Source of the DNA: Crossaster papposus
Lineage: Eukaryota; Echinodermata; Asteroidea; Velatida; Solasteridae
DNA length: 64,000 bases
NCBI GenBank assembly: GCA_037893245.1
Contig: JBAIAA010000441.1
Span: 1,984,001 to 2,048,000, forward strand
Direction of reading: 5' to 3'
Below are positions 1-9,811 of this stretch, piece after piece. The notes below the pieces were generated by a model. The model was not told where the DNA came from, searched no databases, and saw only the letters and a program-made list of their open reading frames with translations. Within the stretch, counting starts at the first letter, position 1, and every line of letters begins with the position of its first letter. Position numbers and translations under genes: made by a program.

Positions 1-77
1 TCGGATCGAGTTTCGTTAAAAATAATCCCGCCCGTCGGCTCGGCGATGTAAAAATAATCCCGGCGCGAACTGGTTAA
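1..77. mobile_element. Right end of a TTAA-flanked MITE, cut by the window edge
   Basis: Bases 1-73 match the right half of the complete element at 57854-58087, ending in the same CCGGCGCGAACTGG terminus followed by TTAA at 74-77. The left end lies outside the window. The TTAA flank suggests mobilisation by a piggyBac-type transposase. That is inferred from the target site only; no transposase gene is visible. Confidence 0.7.
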
Positions 78-199
78 ATGCATCAGCAATTTCTTTGTTA
101 CTGTCAATCGTTACACCATCTTGAACAAAGTGCGAGGGGTTACGTTTTTGCTTACCCTTGTTTAATACATAATTTAATACATAATGTGACCACAGTGTT

Positions 200-315
200 C
201 CCACAGTATGAACAACGTGTTGTCACAGTGTTTTCATAGCGTGAACATACTTGATTCCACAGTATGAACACAGTGTTTTCATAGTGTTTGCATAGTGTTT
301 TCGTAGAGTGGACCG
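200..315. repeat. Degenerate short tandem repeat
   Basis: Repeated variants of CATAGTGTTTTC and CACAGTATGAAC follow each other at about 12-15 bp spacing. No coding potential is supported; the short open frames across it come from repeat composition. Confidence 0.55.
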
Positions 316-338
316 TGGACAGAACATGTTCACGTAGC

Positions 339-488
339 CTTGAGAGTAGTCTTGTTTGCAAGACGATGCAGCGTGCGTAGGCCGCCGATGCGGGCGTCCT
401 CTAACGTACGCCGTGGCCGTACCATACACACAATGACCAGGGCGCCCCGCATCGCGAAGATCGTCTTGAAACAAGACTACCTTGAGAG
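339..488. mobile_element. Short MITE with 7-8 bp target duplication
   Basis: The element (about 346-480) has ends GTAGTCTTGTTT and, inverted, AAACAAGACTAC; the next bases CAAGACGAT/ATCGTCTTG are also inverted. It is flanked by direct CTTGAGAG copies at 339-346 and 481-488, partly overlapping the element end. The interior is GC-rich compared with its surroundings. The duplication length fits a hAT-like family, by inference. No transposase is present. Confidence 0.7.
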
Positions 489-1040
489 ATGCGACTGTGA
501 ATAGAAATATACACGTACAAGGTATGCAGCTCAGTCGCAGCTGAAACAGTTGACGACAGACCGAAAGTTGCTATTTTCTATATTGTAGGCCTAACGGTTT
601 ATTTCTGAAAGCCACGCAAAATATTTGATTAGGGAAGTCCAGCTGTATCGGTGCACCAGTATGCTTTGCTTGTAGAAACAACTCACACAGAAATAATGGA
701 CGTGTCCTGCTGGTTCGTATTTTCTGTAAAAAAAACCAAAATAAATAATTTTTGATCAAGTAATTGCTGTTTATTTTGTAACAATTACATGAACTTATGT
801 GGAAAACTTAAGGATGGAATGTAGTGAAACACAGTTTTACGAGCCTCAGTGGCGATAATATCAGCTCCAAATAAACCCGATAAAAAAAGCCCTCTGCTGG
901 TTTTCTTAGGATAAATGGGATTTTTATCACATCTTGTTGGGAGGGGGGGGGGGGGGACCGATCCAGGATTACGGGCGATTCACAGTACTTACTACACACT
1001 GTGGTGCCAAAGACGACAGTAGGCGACGCGATATGTTGTC
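489..1040. other. Non-coding stretch, possible poly(A) signal
   Basis: No supported gene. TTTATT at 770-775 reads AATAAA on the minus strand and could serve a longer 3' UTR of the Death-domain gene if transcription continues past 2211; this is speculative. A G-rich homopolymer run lies near 942-957. Confidence 0.35.
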
Positions 1041-1760
1041 TTAACAACGTACAATGCAGTGCGCCACCAAGAGTTTGCCACAGCGTATCCGTCGACAAAA
1101 CAAAATATTGGGATACATGCATACTGATATAGGAGATGCCATGGAGGTTCCAACCGGCTGTTCAAATAATTCATCCCGCCATCAAAAGCATGGTCAGGGG
1201 TGAGGTAAGGGGTGAGGTAAGGGGTGAGGTCGGTGCGGTCCTTGAGGTCCTTGAGGGTGGGGTTTGCTTGAAGTCTGTCCTTGGCCGATGGTGTTTGCAT
1301 CGGACCTTGGGACATTGGTAAGGAGGTAGACGACGTCGAAGCTGACCATGGTGTCGTTCGGCTGGAGAGGGTGATGCTTTGGAGGATGGTGGTAAACTGG
1401 TAGAAGTTATTGGTGTGGTGTTCGGTGTTGCCTATACCAGGGGGGTGAACAATTGGCGAGATGGGGTCTTCCTGGAAGCAAGGTTTAAGCCCAACGACAG
1501 AACTTTGGTGTCATCCGGGGATAGGGTACGTTGGCTCATTGTATAGGTTCGTGATCCCATTACCTGGGACAGGGGCTGCAGGCGTGGGCGTATAGGTAAT
1601 CCCATTACCTGGGTCCGTAGCGCACGCTTGGTGATGTTCAGGAATGTCTTGATTTGGTGGCTGTGGGATTCATTAAAGGCGTGGCTACTAGAAGATAGGG
1701 CGAGCTGCCGAATCGAACGCAGCGCAATACGTGCACAACGCACTGTGTGCATATGCACCC
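1040..1760 (-). pseudogene. Penelope-like element reverse transcriptase fragment
   Basis: Minus-strand peptides in different frames match conserved parts of Penelope-like reverse transcriptases. One stretch near 1500-1540 reads LSPDDTKVLSLGLNLA, like the conserved start of the PLE RT region. One near 1318-1352 reads MVSFDVVYLLTNVP. One near 1180-1290 reads RLQANPTLKDLKDRTDLTP, with the short LTPY unit locally triplicated (GGTGAGGTAAG copies at 1199-1230). The RT core and GIY-YIG endonuclease are not intact and the pieces are frameshifted, so this is a dead fragment. The assignment rests on recognised motifs, not a search. Confidence 0.6.
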
Positions 1761-1949
1761 GGATTTACGATCATGCCGATAATATGGACCTTGTCGTCAT
1801 AATACTTAGAGATTTTTATAAAGTGGCGCAAGAAACACTAGGTGATTGTATTTTGTCAAAGCTTATTTTCAATAACTTGCCTATTGATTTTGGACAGGAG
1901 GACTTATGATTTAGCTTGCAAGCGATTTTAACTTACAATAAGCTATTTT

Positions 1950-2135
1950 GTTTAGGGAATTCGGGCTATAGCGGTTCTTCCCGTGCATTTCACCACTATG
2001 ACCTGGGTTCGAATCCTGAATCCCGTTTGGGTACATCCGTGGGTTTCTCCCAGAATATTCTTCTTGGGTTTTTCTCCAACCTCTACTGTAACTGTAACTT
2101 CTTCTACAGTGTGCACAGTAAGTATAGCTCGAAAG
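1950..2135 (+). repeat. tRNA-derived SINE-like sequence
   Basis: A pol III B-box-like motif GGGTTCGAATCC lies at 2007-2018, downstream of a weak A-box-like region near 1970. A non-tRNA tail with CTGTAACTGTAACTTC follows. It looks like a tRNA-derived SINE rather than a functional tRNA: no clean cloverleaf can be folded by eye. Confidence 0.5.
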
Positions 2136-2210
2136 CCTGAAGAAACCTTTAGAGTGCGTAGTGGCGCTTTTTAGGGATCCTTGTTGGTTTCCTTACCAGA
2201 AAAAAGGTGA

Positions 2211-2522
2211 TTAAATATACATGTATATACAAAAATATGGTATTCGCCGGATAATAGAAATCTCACCATCGAACTGCTGTGCCAGATCATGTAGCCCAAC
2301 CTTCTTCAAAGCCCCAGCTAAGATGCTTCCATCCAACCTTCCACATCGCTGCCTCCACTGCACAAGCATTTCAAATATCTGTTCACCGACGTCACGTTGG
2401 TAGTTCTCTTTTATCTTGTACAGGTCCGCCAGAGTGAAGCCTAACTCTGTGGCCAGTGGCTCCCACTCTATTCCCAATTTCTCTGCAAGCTGACGGAAAC
2501 ATTTCTCGCCAGCAATTTCCGA
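2211..2522 (-). CDS. UNC5C-like receptor, Death domain exon (probable last exon)
   Basis: This exon starts after a polypyrimidine acceptor ending TTTCAG, in phase 0, exactly as required by the preceding 44-nt exon. It encodes a complete Death domain of about 85 residues, including GIEWEPLATELGFTLADL and the closing helix ALKKVGLHDLAQQF. Death domains of UNC5 and UNC5CL proteins are C-terminal homotypic interaction modules for apoptosis or NF-kB signalling. The open frame ends at a TAA at 2211-2213. A GTGAGA site at 2261-2266, just after the domain, could be a donor. In that case about 17 read-through residues are not coding and a further 3' exon exists, but I see no convincing one. Domain call is strong; the exact 3' end is uncertain. 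Confidence 0.85.
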   Translation of the reverse strand, partial: SEIAGEKCFRQLAEKLGIEWEPLATELGFTLADLYKIKENYQRDVGEQIFEMLVQWRQRCGRLDGSILAGALKKVGLHDLAQQFDGEISIIRRIPYFCIYMYI

Positions 2523-2708
2523 CTGAAAAAAAAAATCATAAAGTTAAAGAGACCTGAAAACAAGAAAAGTGACAGATTACATAAAAGAGCGAAAAACAAT
2601 CATCGCAACTGATCATTATCCGTCCGTAATGATTGACCGAAATGAAACGTGTACATGTACGTTTCCTTTTTATATTGACCAGTTGAAACTGTCAAGCATA
2701 ATACTCAC

Positions 2709-2752
2709 GGTTAGCCTATCCGTCGATATGGAGCTCCCTTCAGGCAAAGTTT
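2709..2752 (-). CDS. UNC5C-like receptor, 44-nt linker exon
   Basis: Acceptor TTGCTCTTGCCCTAG and donor GTGAGT bound 44 nt. The preceding exon ends one base into a codon; this exon supplies two bases and then 14 full codons (ETLPEGSSISTDRLT across the junction), handing phase 0 to the Death-domain exon. It reconciles two flanking phases that are otherwise incompatible, which is strong support. The sequence is a polar, Ser/Thr-rich linker. Confidence 0.85.
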
Positions 2753-2966
2753 CTAGGGCAAGAGCAAATAAAACAATAACTTGTATACAAAATATGAAAC
2801 AACATTGTATTTTGTTATTCCGGTGAACCAATAACTAGACTTTTATTTTCCCTGACACTAATTTTGTCTAGGTCAAAACTTCACGTTTTGCCAGATTTCG
2901 GGTTAAAAAATATCCCATAAAGTTAGTCGGAGAAATGTCATTTTCACCCGATATTTTTCTATATAC

Positions 2967-3258
2967 CTGTCACTCGAAGTTTCTTGGAAATGGGCTGGGC
3001 GATTTCAGGCGACGAATCCAGCAGACGCTTTATGGATGTCCCGTCTTTGAGGCCCTGCGCCCTTTCACGTGCAAAGAAGATCTTTAAGGAATCCTCCGGT
3101 TTTATGGAGTTTTTATGGCCGACACCTGCTAGCTCCGCCAGCGCTCCGGTCGTGTTTGGTTGTCGACAGAGAGCGCCCTCCATCTCCTCTGACAAGCCTC
3201 CATAATCACCATCCGTAGACTGTGGATCCTTGCGAACTTGAAAATTCTTTATCTTCTC
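2967..3258 (-). CDS. UNC5C-like receptor, linker exon before the Death domain
   Basis: 292 nt between an acceptor ending TTTTTAG and donor GTATAT. It starts in phase 0 with EKIKNFQVRKDPQ and ends one base into a codon. The product is hydrophilic and mixed-charge, about 97 residues, with a helical-looking segment SLKIFFARERAQGLKDG and a basic end KKLRV. The first residues may complete the last strand of the UPA fold. I recognise no further named domain. Confidence 0.8.
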
Positions 3259-3572
3259 CTAAAAATATAATCAGTCAACATACGTTATCAGTAAATATAC
3301 ACTCTAAAAGTGTTTAACTTTTGAGCTCATAAATAAACGCCTTTTGCAACAGTTTATACATAATTGTCACGCGTTTTAGGGCTCACGTTCGGTGGGTTTA
3401 CAGTGTTTTGTTGCTTCTAGGTATGTCTAAGACTATCAAGAATGTATCAAATTCAGGAAAACAGATTCGATATGTTATAGAACAATGTAGCAGAGATAAT
3501 TAGGATAAAAACAAAAGATCTTTAGCGAAAGGTGACAAAACCGTCTGAAATAAAATGTCTGACTTAATTCAC

Positions 3573-3605
3573 CTTACAGGAAGGGCAGGTTTCGTGGGCT
3601 TCATC
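3573..3605 (-). CDS. UNC5C-like receptor, 33-nt exon with CPSC motif
   Basis: Acceptor GTTTTGTTTCCAG and donor GTGAAT bound 33 nt, 11 codons in phase 0: DEAHETCPSCK. It bridges the UPA exon (ending in phase 0) and the 292-nt exon (starting in phase 0). It lies where the final UPA strands are expected. The His and two Cys could form a small metal site, but this is speculative. Confidence 0.75.
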
Positions 3606-6396
3606 CTGGAAACAAAACAAAATAAATAAGTTTAGGATCCAAGAAGTCCAGTCCAGTAAGTTGTATCAATAAACATGATCGATAGCTATGCAAATACAAG
3701 TATGCATTGTAAAAGTTTATCTTTTACCGTAATACAAATACAACTTGTGTACAAACGGAAGATAGTTTGTCTTAAACCCTTCAAAAAAACTGATATTCCT
3801 CTCCCTAGAAAATTGCTATGGACAACAGAGAATGTTGATGTAAGTGTATACTAAATAGTCACAAAATAATGATATCTAAACCTGGGGCCAATTTCATGAA
3901 GCTGCTAATAAGCAAAACAAAATTGCTCAGCATGGTGAACATTCTTCTTTGGCAAAAACAGGGTGACCAACCAAATGTTCCGGTAAGGCATGTTGTTTGT
4001 GACTGACAGTCAGCTTATTTTTGCTTAGCATAAAAAACAAGTAGAGTTTTGGCTGGTAACCTGTTTTTTCGGAGCAAGACTTTTTGGTGCTCGGCAAATT
4101 TGTGTGCTTAGCAATTCCGTTAAATTGGGCCCTTGTTTCTCACCCTGCTATTCGAAAGATTGTTTGGACATGCATGCAAGTTAGGTAAAGTCGGGTGCCT
4201 GGTTTTTTTGGGTAAAATTAGTGATTGTAGTAAACATACTTAGTTCGTCGCGCGTGAGATCAGCCAGTATTCATTATCACATTAAATAATTAATCTAAAA
4301 GCATACTGGACAAGTCGGGATTGTTTTGAAGTGAAGAGAACGAGATAATTGACATCTCATATTCAAATTCGTGTGCGCGCATCGTTGTCAAAATATCAAC
4401 GGCGCGCCGTTGTTGTTTCGAATCAAGATAATGGGCAACAGTTTCCAATTACTATTGGAAACAAGGTTGAAAATAATGGGGACGAGGTTGGGTGCTTCTG
4501 CTCATTAAACTTAATATTTACGTTTATCAGACTTCCGAATTCCTTTATGTACTGTAAAGAAAGACGTACTTATCCAACCGGCTGGTAACCGGCGGGGTAC
4601 CCGCAGTTGTCCAGTGTCTGAGCATTTTAAAAAGTATGAGCCTACGTCATGAATATTTGTATGTGCAAGAGGTCATCCTGATTAACTATAGAGAGCCAGC
4701 ATGGTGTACAATATAGAAACCACAACTTTGATATCAACTTTACCTGAATACATCCATTATGTCTACCAGAGAGATAAGCCGGGATTATTGGGAAGCAAAA
4801 CACATGAAGTTGTCTCTTTGATTACCCTGCAACAACCCCTACTGCCAGGCAGAGTCGTGCATAACCCTCGGCGCCGGGCGGTGAGGGTGGCCTTACGAAC
4901 ATCGTCCAGGCACGGTACGGAGGCCTTGAGGCACCCGGTCGATGTTTTTCGCCCGGGCGGAGCCCGCCAGGTGAACGAGACGAGGCCGGACGTATCCCGT
5001 ACGAGGACCCCGGACACCGTACGGTCCAGGTGGCCCCCCGAGCCTTTCCGGATCTCTTAATTTGGGGTGGCCGTTAGGCTATTGGACGGCTCCCTTACGG
5101 GTCCCGTGCGGTTAATGTGCGATAAGTTGGGTCGAAAAAAAAGTCTGCCGGCCATCAGGAAAATTATAACTGTGCGTTAAAATTTGGCGGCGGCCCGTGC
5201 GGCATGTAAGATTTCCCCGTTTTCCCGATGCGATTTTATGCAAGAAGCTCGCCGGGCGGGCGCATTTTCTACAATCGGCGTAAATGTGACTATAGACATT
5301 ATGGTCGAAGCCATTTTGCCACAAGTCAATATCTCTCCAATCTGTTAAACTTACCTTTTGACAACGGTTGCACAGACGCTGCTTGTTTGACTGTTGTGTC
5401 GATCTGTTCTGTTTTGTAAAAAAATTAATAAAATAATACCTTTTTTTTCAGCACGAGGGACATATGTTTTACACTTTCAGACTTAATTGTTCATAAGCCA
5501 AAGTAGGTGTACACAATCAAGCATTATATTGCAAGTGTCATGTGGACTAAAACCCTATTGTGGTGGGATCTAAACGCTGAGAAGTTGAATTGCGAAGTAA
5601 AGTGCCTAATATAGAAAGAAGTGGGAACATAATGGGAGCATTCAAAAAGGGTTCCCCCTATGCCCGACACCTCATAAGTCCGACAACATTTCACCGCAAT
5701 TAAATATTAAGGCTTACAGGCCCGACGCCCCAAAGGTCCGACGCCTCATAATTCCGAGATTATTTTGGAGTTATGAGACGTCCGACTTACGATACGGCCC
5801 CGTTCAAAAAAATCTTTAAAAATGTACACCGAATGCATGTTAACATTATAGTTTTTATCTAATTTCTCCCTCAAGTCGTACCTTTGGTGGTATAATGGTA
5901 AATCGAAAGCTGTCTCTGATGCTTGATTTGACTTCCGTTCCGGTGCCACAATGGGATATGAAACTCTCACAATAAGGATCCTCGTTCCAATTTGGGCCCT
6001 CAAGGTTGAAGGTCACCGAGTCCATTGGTGACTCCCAGATTCTTTCGACTGATATTGTCTGTTTCTATTTTATAAACAAACAAACATTGTCTTAAAGGGT
6101 TCTTCTAAAAAAAGAATAATTTTAATCCAATTGCGATACATGGTGTATAAACGTTGTGATCCTTTAACTTTAAGAACTTCAATTGATAAATTATTAACCA
6201 TACAGTTTTTGTTTCTATTATTTATTCGTTAATACAATATGCGTCAAAACATAGGATAAGTGCGTCAACACAGTCACAGCGCAGTGTACTCGATAATGAC
6301 GTACACAGCAACGTTTTACTTGGAGCGAGTTGGCAGTCTCGGGCGTTAGAGAATTCACGAGATTTTAACGTGAGCTCGGATGTGAACCTCGAAAAA
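3606..6396. other. Intron of the receptor gene, no supported exon
   Basis: AT-rich non-coding DNA. A GC-rich island at about 4850-5110 stands out. It carries open frames on both strands (for example 4701-5060 plus and 4763-5017 minus), but neither has a recognisable domain or convincing splice or start context, so I leave them uncalled. Confidence 0.5.
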
Positions 6397-7611
6397 TGTA
6401 GTTTCATTCGGTTGGACGATCAAGCTGCATGCATTCCTACATTACAATGGAATCATTACATAACCCCTTTTCAACGCAGCCATATAAAAGCGTATGGCGC
6501 GAGGCAATTCCTCAGTTCAGGTTATCTAAGTTCAGCTGAGTGCAACGTGGAAGGGGAGTACAGCGCCATGGAACGGGACGATTCGCGGACCGGTGCCGAC
6601 CCGCGGACCGGTGCCGACCCGCGGACCGGTGCCGACCCGCGGACCGGTGCCGACCCGCGGACCGGTGCCGACCCGCGGACCGGTGCCGACCCGCGGACCG
6701 GTGCCGACCCGCGGACCGGTGCCGACCCGCGGACCGGTGCCGACCCGCGGACCGGTGCCGACCCGCGGACCGGTGCCGACCCGCGGACCGGTGCCGACCC
6801 GCGGACCGGTGCCGACCCGCGGACCGGTGCCGACCCGCGGACCGGTGCCGACCCGCGGACCGGTGCCGACCCGCGGACCGGTGCCGACCCGCGGACCGGT
6901 GCCGACCCGCGGACCGGTGCCGACCCGCGGACCGGTGCCGACCCGCGGACCGGTGCCGACCCGCGGACCGGTGCCGACCCGCGGACCGGTGCCGACCCGC
7001 GGACCGGTGCCGACCCGCGGACCGGTGCCGACCCGCGGACCGGTGCCGACCCGCAGACCGGTGCCGACCCGCAGACCGGTGCCGACCTTGTTTTCGGCAG
7101 GTTCAAGGGATGTTTTGATGAACGTTTCAGTGGCTTGCAGGGGCGGCAAGCGGAGCGAGTGAGCTTGAGGGACGTGCAGAACCAATTCAGGGCGGGGGAG
7201 CTCAGGCGACCCGGAAGCGTGGTTCAGTTTGAGACTTTCAGCCGTCTTGAGATTCTTCTAGACGGGGTTAAGGTGGCCGTGCTGCAAGCTGGTCGTGGGG
7301 ATCGGGCCATTCAGGCGGTAGTCGGGGCCGAGGAACTGATAGGGGATCGCGGGCAAGGGATTCGAGTCGCAGACGTGGGCCCTGCAGGTTGGACAGCTGT
7401 TCGGCGTCTCGAGAGGTCGTCCGGGGAGGAGCTGGCGACCGAGCGGAGAGGACGTGTTCGGGCGGCCGAGGAGGGTCCCCTAAAGGACCTGGAGAGACGC
7501 AGGGAGGCCCGGGCTGTCCGGGCGGCGACGCGGGCTCCGGATGGAGGTACTTTTGGGTCGCCTCGTTTCGGTTCTGCTGATCGTGGCTTTTTTCGAGGTG
7601 GAGTACAATAA
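6370..7611 (+). CDS. Open frame with (RTGADP)n repeat inside the split-repeat element
   Basis: 413 codons read across A1 and interior 1, but the true start is probably downstream of the A1 TATA box, for example ATG at 6568. The first part is 28 copies of a six-residue unit, R/Q-T-G-A-D-P. It is followed by about 175 residues without the repeat (7087-7611), rich in Arg, Glu and Gly and ending FFRGGVQ. The GC content and absence of stops in the non-repeat half suggest past coding use. I recognise no domain; position suggests a Gag-like or accessory protein of the element. AATAAA in B1 at 7751-7756 would serve as its poly(A) signal. Confidence 0.45.
   Translation: MSSDVNLEKCSFIRLDDQAACIPTLQWNHYITPFQRSHIKAYGARQFLSSGYLSSAECNVEGEYSAMERDDSRTGADPRTGADPRTGADPRTGADPRTGADPRTGADPRTGADPRTGADPRTGADPRTGADPRTGADPRTGADPRTGADPRTGADPRTGADPRTGADPRTGADPRTGADPRTGADPRTGADPRTGADPRTGADPRTGADPRTGADPRTGADPRTGADPQTGADPQTGADLVFGRFKGCFDERFSGLQGRQAERVSLRDVQNQFRAGELRRPGSVVQFETFSRLEILLDGVKVAVLQAGRGDRAIQAVVGAEELIGDRGQGIRVADVGPAGWTAVRRLERSSGEELATERRGRVRAAEEGPLKDLERRREARAVRAATRAPDGGTFGSPRFGSADRGFFRGGVQ
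6397..6537 (+). repeat. Split direct repeat A1, with TATA box
   Basis: Identical to 7861-8001. It contains CATATAAAAGCG at 6481-6492 with a plausible start region 25-35 bp downstream, so it can act as the promoter of the left unit. It begins TGTAGTTTCATTC, whose core is inverted near the end of the B repeats. Confidence 0.8.
6586..7086. repeat. 18-bp GC-rich minisatellite, about 28 copies
   Basis: Unit CGGACCGGTGCCGACCCG repeats almost perfectly for 501 nt; the last two units carry CAG instead of CGG. Because 18 is a multiple of three and the unit has no stop on either strand, several frames stay open, producing shadow frames on both strands. The homogeneity implies recent expansion. Confidence 0.95.
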
Positions 7612-7714
7612 TACAATTTTCAAACTATTTCAGATCTAATAGTGATCAAAATTAGATGATGCAGTTGGCTAACAACCCACAGTTGCAAGATTGGTCTTTG
7701 TCGTGTATTTCAAT

Positions 7715-7860
7715 AGTCACCTACGATACACCTTCTCTCCCATGCTGCTAAAATAAATTCTGAGATTCAAATTGTCTTTTGTTTCTGTTATCTTTCTTGA
7801 TTGTCTATTAGGAATGAAACTGTTTTTCATGCGGATGAGCGCAGCGAAGTAGCATGAAAA
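7715..7860 (+). repeat. Split direct repeat B1, with poly(A) signal and terminal hairpin
   Basis: Identical to 8923-9068. It contains AATAAA at 7751-7756 and ends in an inverted repeat TTTTTCATGC...GCATGAAAA around a loop of about 19 nt. GAATGAAACT at 7811-7820 is the inverse of the AGTTTCATTC at the start of the A repeats. Confidence 0.8.
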
Positions 7861-8001
7861 TGTAGTTTCATTCGGTTGGACGATCAAGCTGCATGCATTC
7901 CTACATTACAATGGAATCATTACATAACCCCTTTTCAACGCAGCCATATAAAAGCGTATGGCGCGAGGCAATTCCTCAGTTCAGGTTATCTAAGTTCAGC
8001 T
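7861..8001 (+). repeat. Split direct repeat A2, with TATA box
   Basis: Second copy of the A repeat, directly abutting B1. Its TATAAAAG near 7947 could start a transcript through interior 2. Confidence 0.8.
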
Positions 8002-8083
8002 TTCCCTCCCACCCCCCCTATTATGTTTTCATATTGTTTCTTGGCTTGGTTTGCTCGTTCGTGTAATTGTTTTCTGTTTACAG

Positions 8084-8286
8084 GCATGCACACTTTTAAC
8101 TCGTGCTTCAGTTGCGGAATGCAAGGCCACTGGTCTAGATACTGCCCATACACCACAAACCCCGCAATGTTTGGCGGTAGAGTCAAGTCCAGAGCCAACA
8201 CCAGCCCTTCGATTGGGTACTACAATCCCCACTCCAGATTTGCACCCTGGCGGGTTCCCGTTTATCAGCAGGCGCTACTCAGTTAG
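8084..8286 (+). CDS. CCHC zinc-knuckle (Gag-like) fragment in interior 2
   Basis: The frame contains CFSCGMQGHWSRYC, a perfect C-X2-C-X4-H-X4-C knuckle as found in retrotransposon Gag and nucleocapsid proteins, which bind nucleic acid. It ends with VPVYQQALLS and a stop at 8284-8286. A strong acceptor (TTTCTGTTTACAG) directly precedes the knuckle-coding stretch, so it may be the 3' exon of a spliced transcript. The unspliced open frame runs from 7876 through A2. It is short for a Gag, and no RT follows. Confidence 0.6.
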
Positions 8287-8922
8287 CAAAAAAGGGTGTA
8301 TCGGAAGAATCCATTATTCAACAAGGTAGATGGAAAACAACCAGTGCAAAGAATAGATATGTTCAAAATGAAGTAGACAAGAGATTAGAAATATCTTCTT
8401 TGATTCTTTCTGAATGAATTATTATGTATACAATATACTACACAGTCTGATATTTATGATAGAAAACCAAAAACGTGTGTATGTACAAAAGAATATCGTG
8501 GAGATAAAGCCAGAAGGGCTGAAATGAAAGCGTTGTTTGTAGTGAAAATATAATATGGATAATCTGTAATGTTCAAAGTATCTATAATCTGTAGAAAAGA
8601 AATTATTTTCATGTAAAATGTCTAATGTTTGATTGTTTTTTAAACATTTTGGTGTGTTAGGTAACTTTTGCCGGGGAGATACCTGAAGGGCTTAAAGAGC
8701 CAAGAAGTATAACGATGTACCCATGATTGCCGGGGAGATACCCGAAGAGCCAGAAGGGCTGATCTGAAAAGATCGTTTGTATTGTTTGTGATAAATATAA
8801 ATCTATAAATCATTTGTAATTGTCTATATACATTGGTTTATTTCCTTTCTGAATTTAATTTTCAGTTTCAAACATTGTTCAGATACGTTTAATAAGTACC
8901 AAGTGGTTTGTCTTTTGCACTC
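8287..8922 (+). other. Interior 2 untranslated part with internal repeats
   Basis: No coding frame. Two related blocks (near 8500-8530 and 8670-8790) share GCCAGAAGGGCTGA and GGGGAGATACC motifs, with a small GATC-TGAAAA-GATC hairpin near 8762-8776. Role unknown. Confidence 0.45.
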
Positions 8923-9068
8923 AGTCACCTACGATACACCTTCTCTCCCATGCTGCTAAAATAAATTCTGAGATTCAAATTGTCTTTTGTTTCTGTTATC
9001 TTTCTTGATTGTCTATTAGGAATGAAACTGTTTTTCATGCGGATGAGCGCAGCGAAGTAGCATGAAAA
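8923..9068 (+). repeat. Split direct repeat B2, right end of element
   Basis: Identical to 7715-7860, with AATAAA near 8959 and the terminal hairpin. The right boundary is defined by loss of identity after GCATGAAAA. Confidence 0.8.
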
Positions 9069-9419
9069 CGGACATAAAATCTCTTCATGCGCATTAACGT
9101 TCGTGAAACTTAAAATGTCTACAAATATACTTATATACATCAAATTAAAGCCTGTGAAAAGACAAAGATAATAACGGGAAAAGCAATTAAAAACAAGCTT
9201 GTATTAAAAACATTGTAGGCCCTACGTCACTTACAATTTTGAAATATTTTAATTATAGTCCCGATCGAGTGATATTAGTATGTTCAGCCATCCTGCACTC
9301 AATGCACGCTGCCGCATTGTAGTCCCTCGACTTTTTATAATTTCACTCGGTGCCATAGGCTATACTTCGGACATGGGAAAGTGCCGAAACTATAATACTC
9401 TGATTTGCGGGTATACTAC

Positions 9420-9551
9420 CTTGTTTTCCAGTTCCCAGCCACGCTTGATTTTCTCGATTTCAGCCTGTACGTCTCCTGATCTGCTCACTTTCAGATATCG
9501 GTAAACGTCCAACCGCTTGGAGCCAGTTTCGTTTTCCATCTCCGTTACTTT
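9420..9551 (-). CDS. UNC5C-like receptor, UPA-domain exon
   Basis: 132 nt between an acceptor ending GCTCAG and donor GTAGTA; 44 codons, phase 0 at both ends. The product starts KVTEMENETGSKRLDVY and includes RYLKVSRSGDVQAEIEKI and RGWELENK. With the end of the ZU5 exon (FRIHLWNDEPVVKQ) this gives the typical UPA pattern of a strand, a helix, then L-K-V and G-W-E. UPA packs against ZU5 and the Death domain in UNC5-type proteins. The junction is in frame without any adjustment. Confidence 0.85.
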
Positions 9552-9811
9552 CTGAGCAGCATAAATAAAGCAAATTAAACTTTACAGGCTCATGTTCAGT
9601 ATTTATTTGCTGCCTACGAATTACTCCATATTCAAATTTAACTCGGTTTTAAGTTACAAGTATGGGCCTGGATGTGTTAATGCTCAATCCCATCAGTCGG
9701 TTTTATACTGATGGAATTATTTAATACAGGCCAACCACATTTTGTTCTATTCATACAAAGTCAAAACAACAAAAAAGAAGAGTTAAAAAAAAGACACCGT
9801 CAACCTTAGTA

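Larger units (their letters stand above)
6397..9068 (+). mobile_element. Split-direct-repeat element, PAT/Ngaro-like layout, non-autonomous
   Basis: Order A1 (6397-6537), interior 1, B1 (7715-7860), A2 (7861-8001), interior 2, B2 (8923-9068). A1 and A2 are identical over 141 bp, and B1 and B2 over 146 bp. B1 and A2 abut with no gap. This A1-B1A2-B2 arrangement is the hallmark of PAT and Ngaro-type YR retrotransposons. Neither interior encodes a reverse transcriptase or tyrosine recombinase, so the copy is non-autonomous. No target duplication is seen, as expected for that class. Flanks share a short GAAAA at the left, middle and right boundaries. A tandem dimer of an A-interior-B element is the alternative. 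Confidence 0.75.

Noticed and set aside
4701..5060. 119-codon plus-strand frame in the GC-rich island
   Set aside because: An opposite-strand frame overlaps it, composition explains both, and no domain or splice signal is visible.
6370..6537. Start of the long open frame upstream of the A1 repeat
   Set aside because: The reading frame begins before the A1 TATA box, so a transcript from that promoter could not include it; the real start is probably the ATG at 6568.
6522..7185. Overlapping long frames on both strands across the 18-bp minisatellite
   Set aside because: Unit length is a multiple of three and stop-free in several frames; only the frame continuing into 7087-7611 has independent coding character.
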